From: Planctomycetia bacterium | Lineage (GTDB): Bacteria; Planctomycetota; Phycisphaerae; Phycisphaerales; SM1A02 | Assembly (NCBI GenBank): GCA_005798965.1 | Contig: SYIB01000242.1 | Coordinates: 1-17,931 of the forward strand | Reading direction: 5' to 3' | Length of the DNA: 17,931 bases | Shown here: positions 1-5,066 of the stretch, one piece after another | How positions within the stretch are numbered: the first letter of the stretch is position 1 | How the letters are laid out: the number at the start of each line of letters is the position of its first letter | Notes under the pieces: generated by a model | The model's database searches: none | What the model was told of the DNA's origin: nothing | The model's input: the letters and a program-made list of their open reading frames with translations, nothing else | Translations under genes and position numbers: made by a program

Positions 1-827
1 TCGAGGAACACCACGCCGCTCTCGGCCGAGAGTTGCAGGTCGCGCGGGCCGTCGTCGGTCTGCATGCCGGTCGCATCGATCTGCACACCGCCACTGATCG
101 TGACCGAATCGGTCGCGGCGTCAAAGGTGATCGATCCGCCGAACCAGCTCACCATGGCTGAGCCGGCGATGATCGGAACGGTGCCCGTGTCGGCTGCCCG
201 GATCGTGACGGGAGGCAGCGGCGTGGCATCGGTGCTGGCCTTGATCGGTGCACCAACGGCGATCGGGGTCTCGGGGGGCTTTGGCGTGACGTCGATGTCG
301 GGGCGCTGCTCGAGGACGGGCGCACCTGTGGCGATCGTGCGAAGGTGACGCTGCAGGCGCGCAACGCCCTTGCCGAGCTCGGGCTTGCCAGCGGGCGCGC
401 CGCGATCGGTGAGCACGGTCGTGAGCTCGATGGCTCCGCGCGTGCTGCCAGTCACGAGCAATTCCTTGCCGCCCGCGCCCATGCCGGCATAGCGCGTGGG
501 CTCGCTCGCGGCTGGGAAGTAGACGGCGTACTGAGTGATGAGACCGCCCGCGGATGGGATGCGGTTGATCCACACCGCCGCTGCGGGCGCACTGAACGCA
601 TAATCGCCCAGGTCGATCGAGACATCACCCTCGAGCCAGAGGCGCTTGGTATCGAGCGAGGTCCATTCCCATCGGCGTTCCGCGGAGATGGTCAGCCCGC
701 CTTCGACGGGCTCCACCGGTAGTACGAATCCCGCCAGCGATTCGCCGTTCACCACGAGGTCGACCCGCTGCGCCAACGCCACCGGACCGAAGGCCAACGG
801 GAGCAGGAGGACCAAGGCAGTGCGCAT
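1..827 (-). CDS. Secreted protein of unknown function, N-terminal part; 3' end outside the window
   Basis: This open frame runs leftward off the window, so only about 275 residues are visible. It begins MRTALVLLLPLAFGPVALA followed by QRVDL, a signal peptide with a short hydrophobic core and an Ala-Leu-Ala cleavage site, so the product is probably exported. The first 130 or so mature residues look like a globular domain. Next comes a Pro/Thr-rich linker near residue 160-200, and then a stretch of short alternating-hydrophobic segments (ITFDAATDSVTISGGVQI, then LQLSAESGVVFL). These resemble the beta-strand repeats of OstA/LptA-like lipopolysaccharide transport proteins, but the match is weak and I do not assign that function. 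Two adjacent in-frame ATGs exist (830 and 827). I chose 827 because a -10-like TACCAT ends exactly 6 bases before it. The gene starts just after the UbiA-like gene ends, on the same strand. Other frames here are shadows. Confidence 0.72.
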   Translation of the reverse strand, partial: MRTALVLLLPLAFGPVALAQRVDLVVNGESLAGFVLPVEPVEGGLTISAERRWEWTSLDTKRLWLEGDVSIDLGDYAFSAPAAAVWINRIPSAGGLITQYAVYFPAASEPTRYAGMGAGGKELLVTGSTRGAIELTTVLTDRGAPAGKPELGKGVARLQRHLRTIATGAPVLEQRPDIDVTPKPPETPIAVGAPIKASTDATPLPPVTIRAADTGTVPIIAGSAMVSWFGGSITFDAATDSVTISGGVQIDATGMQTDDGPRDLQLSAESGVVFL

Positions 828-833
828 CATCAG

Positions 834-839
834 ATGGTA
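834..839 (-). promoter_or_regulatory. -10-like hexamer TACCAT just before a start codon
   Basis: On the minus strand TACCAT is followed by CTG and two consecutive ATG codons. The second ATG (827) begins 7 bases after the last T of the hexamer, exactly where sigma-70-type transcription would start. There is no Shine-Dalgarno sequence. No good -35 box is visible 17 bases further upstream. This would give the secreted-protein gene its own leaderless promoter inside the 14-base gap behind the UbiA-like gene. It is an inference from spacing and from the same pattern at other genes here. Confidence 0.45.
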
Positions 840-841
840 GT

Positions 842-1792
842 TCAAGGCTGGTAGTCGAGTGGTCGCGTCAGGTGCAGGCCAGTCCGAACACCGGTGTCGA
901 CCAGCGCCAGTGCCAGGGCGGCCCCGGCGAAACTTACGGCGGCATCGGGCCGACCCATGCAGAGGAACCACGCCGAGGGCATCAGGGCTTGGGTGAGGGT
1001 GGCCACTCGTGCGAAACGATCGGCCTGGCGGGGCGCTCCGCTGGTTGCGCGGCGCATGGCCATGGAGACCACCACGAATGCGATCAGCAGGATGATCGCG
1101 ACGAGGATGCCCTCGCGCGGGTGCTCGAAGCCGATCATCGGATCGAGGGTCTGGGGCGCGATCCACCACGTCAGTGCAGCCGACCATGCTGCCCACAGTG
1201 CCGTGGCGACCAGCATTCCGCGGACCGTGGCGGCGGGTCGTTTCTGCCGCAGCCGATGCACGAAGCCCGCCACGATCGCGGTGAAGGTCATCGAGAACCA
1301 GAAGGGCAGGAGTACGCCCGGGTGCTGGTCGGGGACCAACATGTGCAGCGCCCCGATCGCCCCCAGGCTCACGAATCCGAAAGCCGGGATGAACTTGGCC
1401 AGAACGTTGTAAGCCACAATGCCCGTGGCAGCCAGCCCAGCCACCAGCATGCCGCCGCGACCGAACTGCGAAGCGGCCGCCAACGCCGCGAGCAGGCTGA
1501 TGACAGCCAGCGCGGTCAGCCACTGCACCGAGAGCAGCCCGTGCCCTGGGCGCTCGGTGGCGAAGGCCCGATCCTGCTTGCGGTCGAGCACGTCGTTCAT
1601 GGCCACACCGAAGACGAAGAGCCCCAGCGAAACGACGCTCATGGAGAGCAGCAGGATGGTGAGATCACCCTCGAGCCGGCCTGCACGATGGGCGATCGCG
1701 ACGGCGTACCAACCTTCGGCCATGGCCCCGTAGGCCAATCCGGCCCGCGCGGCCTGGACCCCTGCGGCAAGGCGGCGCAGCGCTGCGTGCAT
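842..1792 (-). CDS. UbiA-family membrane prenyltransferase-like protein
   Basis: The 316-residue product is an integral membrane protein with about eight or nine hydrophobic segments (roughly 45-64, 92-108, 113-130, 138-152, 158-178, 192-211, 228-246, 268-300). Residues 66-74 read NDVLDRKQD, matching the NDxxDxxxD metal- and diphosphate-binding motif of UbiA enzymes. It is followed by the usual RP..G (81-85). These enzymes move an isoprenoid chain from a diphosphate onto an aromatic ring or another acceptor in the membrane. The second aspartate-rich motif, expected in a later cytoplasmic loop, is not recognisable: the candidate loop reads HRLRQKRPA (179-187). The substrate is therefore unclear and it may be a divergent or specialised member. 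No quinone or chlorophyll genes lie beside it to suggest a pathway. The start ATG at 1792 has no Shine-Dalgarno sequence but a TAGCCT 7 bases upstream. It is divergent from ribH. Confidence 0.8.
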   Translation of the reverse strand: MHAALRRLAAGVQAARAGLAYGAMAEGWYAVAIAHRAGRLEGDLTILLLSMSVVSLGLFVFGVAMNDVLDRKQDRAFATERPGHGLLSVQWLTALAVISLLAALAAASQFGRGGMLVAGLAATGIVAYNVLAKFIPAFGFVSLGAIGALHMLVPDQHPGVLLPFWFSMTFTAIVAGFVHRLRQKRPAATVRGMLVATALWAAWSAALTWWIAPQTLDPMIGFEHPREGILVAIILLIAFVVVSMAMRRATSGAPRQADRFARVATLTQALMPSAWFLCMGRPDAAVSFAGAALALALVDTGVRTGLHLTRPLDYQP

Positions 1793-1799
1793 GGTGGCG

Positions 1800-1809
1800 A
1801 GGCTACCAT
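1800..1809. promoter_or_regulatory. Overlapping divergent -10-like hexamers between the UbiA-like gene and ribH
   Basis: The ten bases AGGCTACCAT hold two opposed TANNNT hexamers that share their TA step. TACCAT (1804-1809) points toward ribH, ending 9 bases before its ATG. TAGCCT on the minus strand (1805-1800) points toward the UbiA-like gene, ending 7 bases before its ATG. The two start codons are only 26 bases apart, so there is no room for separate promoters with long leaders, and neither gene has a Shine-Dalgarno sequence. No convincing -35 box is seen on either side. Confidence 0.5.
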
Positions 1810-1818
1810 CTTCCCCCC

Positions 1819-2289
1819 ATGCAACCCGCCGCTCCCTCCATCGCCATCAACGCTCGGTCGATGCGCATCGTGATCGTGACGAGCACGTACCACTCGGAGC
1901 TCACTGGTGCGCTCGAGCGCGGTGCAGTCAAGGCGTTCGAGGATGCGGGCGGCGACCTGTCGAAGCTCAGGATCGTGAAGGCACCGGGTGCGTTCGAGCT
2001 CGTGGCGGTCAGCCGCGCCGCAGCGGTCCGCGGCGATGTCGACGCGGTGGTCGCGCTGGGCTGCGTGCTGACCGGGGAGACGAGCCATGACCGTCACATC
2101 TGCGATGCAGTGGCGCATGGTCTGTCACGGATCTCGGTCGAGTTGGGCAAGCCGGTGGCCTTCGGCCTGCTGACGTGCCAGACGCTCAGTCAGGCGCAGG
2201 CCCGCGCCGGGGGCGCGAAGGGCAACAAGGGTGAGGAAGCCATGCATGCAGCGATCGGTGCAGCGCAGGCCATCAAGGAGCTGCAGTGA
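1819..2289 (+). CDS. ribH: 6,7-dimethyl-8-ribityllumazine synthase
   Basis: This enzyme condenses 5-amino-6-ribitylamino-uracil with 3,4-dihydroxy-2-butanone 4-phosphate to give lumazine, the penultimate step of riboflavin synthesis. The 156-residue length is normal for the family. Diagnostic stretches are TSTYHSELT (21-29), the substrate loop APGAFEL (55-61), GCVLTGETSHDRH (81-93) carrying the catalytic-type histidine H90, PVAFGLLTCQT (112-122), and RAGGAKGNKG (129-138) that binds the phosphate. The usual Arg of the GxVIxGET loop is Thr here (T85), a small departure. The N-terminal 14 residues before MRIVIV are poorly conserved. The ATG at 1819 is preferred because of the -10-like hexamer just before it, but a second ATG at 1861 (MRIVIV) would also make a near-normal protein. 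It overlaps nusB by four bases. Confidence 0.93.
   Translation: MQPAAPSIAINARSMRIVIVTSTYHSELTGALERGAVKAFEDAGGDLSKLRIVKAPGAFELVAVSRAAAVRGDVDAVVALGCVLTGETSHDRHICDAVAHGLSRISVELGKPVAFGLLTCQTLSQAQARAGGAKGNKGEEAMHAAIGAAQAIKELQ
2275..2280 (+). promoter_or_regulatory. Shine-Dalgarno sequence AAGGAG for nusB
   Basis: AAGGAG sits in the last codons of ribH, 5 bases before the GTG start of nusB at 2286. It decides that start and shows that this organism uses classical ribosome binding for genes inside operons, in contrast to the leaderless-looking first genes. Confidence 0.75.
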
Positions 2290-2708
2290 GCGTGCCAGCT
2301 GATCTCGTCGTGCGGCGCTGCGCGCTGCAGGCCATGTACCAGTTCGATGCCGTGCCGGGCGTGTCGCCTGAGGTCGTGCGCCGATCGCTCGATGAGAGCG
2401 ATGGCAACGAGACCCATCACGATGCCGGCTTTGCGCTCGCGTGCCTGGCATGGGAGCACCGTGCCGATGCGGATGCCGAGATCGTCGCACTCGCGCCCGA
2501 TTGGCCATCGCACCGGCAGCCCATGATCGATCGCAACCTGCTCCGGCTCGGCTGGTTCGAACTCTCGATCGGCAAGATCGCGCCCGGCCTGGCCATTGGC
2601 GATGCGGTCGAGCTTGCCAAGGAATTCGGCTCTGAACGCAGTGGTGGCTTCGTGAATGGTGTGCTCGACCAGATCGCGCGTCGCGTGGCGGGCGGGGGCG
2701 CCGCGTGA
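2286..2708 (+). CDS. nusB: Transcription antitermination factor NusB
   Basis: NusB pairs with NusE (ribosomal protein S10) and binds boxA RNA, supporting antitermination in rRNA operons. The 140-residue product has the family's all-helical pattern. RRCALQAMYQFD (10-21) matches the conserved first helix, IDRNLLRLGWFEL (81-93) matches the DR.ILR...EL segment, and AIGDAVELAKEFGSERSGGFVNGVLD (103-128) matches the most conserved C-terminal block. It starts with GTG overlapping the ribH stop in a GTGA arrangement, with AAGGAG upstream. It ends overlapping the GTG of ftsY in the same way. The ribH-nusB pairing is common in bacteria, and the overlaps imply coupled translation. Confidence 0.93.
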   Translation: MSVPADLVVRRCALQAMYQFDAVPGVSPEVVRRSLDESDGNETHHDAGFALACLAWEHRADADAEIVALAPDWPSHRQPMIDRNLLRLGWFELSIGKIAPGLAIGDAVELAKEFGSERSGGFVNGVLDQIARRVAGGGAA

Positions 2709-3625
2709 TCTTCCGTGCGGCCGTCGAGGCCATCAAGCGGGGGCTCGCCAAGACGGCGGCCACGATCGGATCCGGCCTCAAGACCCTGCTGCACGGGAAG
2801 TCACTCAGCGAGGAGGTGCTTGCGGAGCTTGAGTCCCGGCTCATTGCGGCCGACGTCGGTGTACGCGCCGCACGCGAGATCGTGGAAGCTCTGCGCGTGG
2901 AGTACCGCGCTGGCCGCGTCGAGCGTGGTGAGGATGCGCTGGAGTTCCTGAAGAAGACGCTGAAGGCACGCTGGACGGAAGCACCGACGGGGCTTCGCTA
3001 TGCACCGGGCAAGCCAACGGTCATCCTGGTCGTGGGCGTGAATGGTGCCGGCAAGACGACGAGCGTGGCCAAGATCGCCAAGACGATCCGTGACAGCGGC
3101 CGGACGGTGCTGCTGGGTGCGGCGGACACCTTCCGCGCCGGTGCGGTCGAGCAGCTCAAGACGTGGGGGCAGCGACTCGGTGTGGAGGTCGTTGCGGGCG
3201 GGGCCAATGCGGATCCTGCGGCGGTGGCCTTCGATGCGGCCGAGGCAGCGCTCAGCCGCGGCGTTGACGTGCTGCTCATCGATACGGCTGGCCGCCTGCA
3301 TACGCAGGATCATCTGATGCGGCAGCTCACCAAGGTCCGTGACGTCGTGCGCCGCAAGATCCCCGATGCGCCGCATGAGGTGTTGCTGGTGCTCGATGCC
3401 ACGAGTGGCCAGAACGCCATCCAGCAGGCGCAAGTCTTCAAGCAGGCCGTGGACGTGACGGGGATCTTCCTTGCCAAGCTCGATGGCACGGCACGCGGCG
3501 GCGTGGTGGTGGCGATCCGTGATGCGATCGATGTGCCAGTCAAGCTCGTCGGCACGGGCGAGACCCCGGATGACGTGCAGCCGTTCGATCCGGACCAGTT
3601 CATCGAGGCGATGTTCTCGGCCTGA
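2705..3625 (+). CDS. ftsY: Signal recognition particle receptor FtsY
   Basis: FtsY is the GTPase that receives ribosome-SRP complexes at the inner membrane and hands nascent membrane proteins to the Sec translocon. The 306 residues comprise the helical N domain (about 1-90) and the GTPase G domain. Visible motifs are the P-loop GVNGAGKTT (111-119), LLGAADTFRAGAVEQLKTW (G2 region), DTAGRL (193-198), LAKLDGTARGG with the TKLD-type guanine-specificity motif altered to AKLD (258-260), and the C-terminal LVGTGETPDDVQPFDP that identifies FtsY rather than Ffh. The long acidic A domain of E. coli FtsY is absent, as in many bacteria; the first residues (FRAAVEAIKRGLAKT) form the short amphipathic membrane-binding helix. 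The GTG start overlaps the nusB stop, so the gene is translated in the ribH-nusB operon. Confidence 0.96.
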   Translation: MIFRAAVEAIKRGLAKTAATIGSGLKTLLHGKSLSEEVLAELESRLIAADVGVRAAREIVEALRVEYRAGRVERGEDALEFLKKTLKARWTEAPTGLRYAPGKPTVILVVGVNGAGKTTSVAKIAKTIRDSGRTVLLGAADTFRAGAVEQLKTWGQRLGVEVVAGGANADPAAVAFDAAEAALSRGVDVLLIDTAGRLHTQDHLMRQLTKVRDVVRRKIPDAPHEVLLVLDATSGQNAIQQAQVFKQAVDVTGIFLAKLDGTARGGVVVAIRDAIDVPVKLVGTGETPDDVQPFDPDQFIEAMFSA

Positions 3626-3675
3626 ATGACGCAGATTCGCGAAGGATCGCGCATGGCTGTCCGGTACGCCACGGC

Positions 3676-3681
3676 TACGAT
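3676..3681 (+). promoter_or_regulatory. -10-like hexamer TACGAT before the pseudopilin-like gene
   Basis: TACGAT is followed by CCACCC and then the GTG start at 3688, so a canonical start of transcription would fall on the first base of the start codon. There is no Shine-Dalgarno sequence. No clear -35 element is visible 16-18 bases upstream. It lies in the 62-base gap after ftsY, suggesting a new transcription unit begins here. Confidence 0.45.
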
Positions 3682-3687
3682 CCACCC

Positions 3688-4341
3688 GTGCGCAGGGCCT
3701 TCACTCTCATCGAGGTGCTCGTGGTCATCGGGATCATCGTGATCCTGATCGGCCTCTTGCTGCCTGCACTGTCCTCGATCCGCGCTGAGAGCGAGAGTGC
3801 ACAGTGCCGCAGCAACCTCAAGCAGGCGTTCACCGGGCTGCAGTCGGCGATGAATGTGCGCAAGGGCATGCTGCCGATGTGCGAGTTCATTCCCGTCGTG
3901 CTGCCAGAGGGGCCAGAGGGCGGGCTGCCCAAGGCGCTCAAGGGGTACGTCGAAATCGACAGTCCGATCTGGCTCTGCCCGAGCGATCTCAACGAGGATT
4001 CGATCGCCACAGGCACGAGTTACACCTATGTACCGGGCCTGATCCGCTACCTGCCGCAGTTCCAGCTCGATGTCTTCCAGGCGCTGGCCGCGTTGCCCTC
4101 CAACACTTCACAGGAGCAGCGCGACCGCACGCGCAACGACCTGGAGGCGAGGCTGGTGACCCGCTTCCTCGAGAAGCCGTTCGTGAACGCCGACGGTGGA
4201 GCCGTGAAGATCCCGCTCCTGATCGACAGCGAGGATCGCCACCTGAAGGGTGCTCGCAGCCCACGCAACGGTGTCTTCCTGGATGGCAGCGTGGACGAAG
4301 CCACGATGGACGAGGGGATCCCAGAGGATGATGGAGGCTGA
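3688..4341 (+). CDS. Type II secretion pseudopilin-like protein with N-terminal methylation motif
   Basis: The 217-residue product starts MRRAFTLIEVLVVIGIIVIL, a prepilin signal: a short basic leader, cleavage expected before F5, glutamate at mature position 5 (E9), and a long hydrophobic helix that anchors the protein and packs in the pilus core. The residue before the cut is Ala rather than the classical Gly. After the helix comes a CRSNLKQ stretch, then a WLCPSD segment (near residue 90-97), and NGVFLDGSVDE near the C-terminus. These are hallmarks of the large families of pseudopilin-like proteins that planctomycetes encode in many copies. No secretion-system partners (GspE, GspF or GspD) lie nearby, so its partners must be elsewhere. 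The GTG start is set by the methylation motif and by the hexamer 6 bases upstream. It is 3 bases from the next gene and probably shares its mRNA. Confidence 0.88.
   Translation: MRRAFTLIEVLVVIGIIVILIGLLLPALSSIRAESESAQCRSNLKQAFTGLQSAMNVRKGMLPMCEFIPVVLPEGPEGGLPKALKGYVEIDSPIWLCPSDLNEDSIATGTSYTYVPGLIRYLPQFQLDVFQALAALPSNTSQEQRDRTRNDLEARLVTRFLEKPFVNADGGAVKIPLLIDSEDRHLKGARSPRNGVFLDGSVDEATMDEGIPEDDGG
4333..4337 (+). promoter_or_regulatory. Shine-Dalgarno sequence GGAGG for the 4345 gene
   Basis: GGAGG overlaps the last codons of the pseudopilin-like gene and lies 7 bases before the ATG at 4345. It fixes that start and indicates re-initiation inside the operon. Confidence 0.7.
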
Positions 4342-4344
4342 TGC

Positions 4345-5058
4345 ATGATCGCACTTCCCGCCGGATTCGATGACCGTCGCGCATGGCGCTCGCTGGCTCT
4401 TGCCATGCTGGTGGCCCTGCTGCTGGTCCTACCGCTGTACTGGTGGTTCGCGGTGCGCTGGAAGCCGCCACCGAGCATCTTTGATGCGCCGGTCGATGAT
4501 GTGCTTGGGTATCTGGCACTCGATGACTTCAACAAGCTCCCGCTCGACGAACGCCTGAAGTTCATGATGGACTTCGCCGGCAGGTTCCGCGACATGCAGG
4601 CCGGCGACAGCGCGGCCATGGCAGGGTTCATGGCTGGCGTGACCGGCCCAGCGCGCGAGCAGATGACGAAGAACGCGCGCCAGCTGGCGAAGGACGTGCT
4701 CGCTGATGGCAGCAAGCGCTATCTCGCGCTGCCGGCGGCTGAGCGTGCGAAGTTTCTCGACCAGTGGCTCGTCGAGTGGGAGCGCCGGATGCGCATGGTC
4801 ACGCGCGGCGACGAGGGCAAGGAGAACGACGCGGATCGCCTGAAGAAGATCAAGGGCGATGTCAAGCGCAGCGAGGATCGCCGCACCAAGCGCATGGCTG
4901 ACGGCGGCGGTGGCATGCCCGACCTCGAGGGCGAAGGCGCAGTCGCCTTCATGGACTTCTGGCAGACTGAAGTTGAGTCAACGGCGAGCCCGGCCGAGCA
5001 GGGCCAGATCGGCCGGTTCCTCGAAGACATGCGCAAGCACCTGTCGGGCGTCTTCTGA
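4345..5058 (+). CDS. Single-pass membrane protein of unknown function
   Basis: I do not recognise this 237-residue product as a named family. It has one hydrophobic segment (about 15-36), preceded by a short cytoplasmic tail with RR at 11-12. A mostly helical, highly charged domain follows, probably outside the membrane. Features visible in that domain are PVDDVLGYLALDDFNKLPLDERLKF (about 49-73), a Met/Ala-rich stretch, a Lys/Arg/Asp-rich segment (about 150-185) and a glycine patch (GGGG, near 190) before a final helix. A strong GGAGG precedes the ATG. It lies 3 bases after the pseudopilin-like gene and 8 before hrpB. Its position suggests it might assist the pseudopilin-like protein, but nothing in the sequence proves this. 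Confidence 0.8.
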   Translation: MIALPAGFDDRRAWRSLALAMLVALLLVLPLYWWFAVRWKPPPSIFDAPVDDVLGYLALDDFNKLPLDERLKFMMDFAGRFRDMQAGDSAAMAGFMAGVTGPAREQMTKNARQLAKDVLADGSKRYLALPAAERAKFLDQWLVEWERRMRMVTRGDEGKENDADRLKKIKGDVKRSEDRRTKRMADGGGGMPDLEGEGAVAFMDFWQTEVESTASPAEQGQIGRFLEDMRKHLSGVF

Positions 5059-5066
5059 GTTCCCCG

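Noticed and set aside
1..830. Calling the left-edge gene an LptA/OstA or LptD homologue
   Set aside because: Only a short stretch near the window edge resembles the repeats, and the diagnostic C-terminal part is not in the window.
872..1873. A 333-codon open frame on the plus strand opposite the UbiA-like gene
   Set aside because: Its translation is rich in His, Gln, Gly and Arg without any domain, and the opposite strand encodes a membrane protein with a perfect UbiA motif. It is a GC-rich antisense shadow.
3626..3675. TTCGCGAA palindrome and nearby GATCGCGC as a terminator after ftsY
   Set aside because: The arms are too short and there is no T run; it is what this base composition gives by chance.
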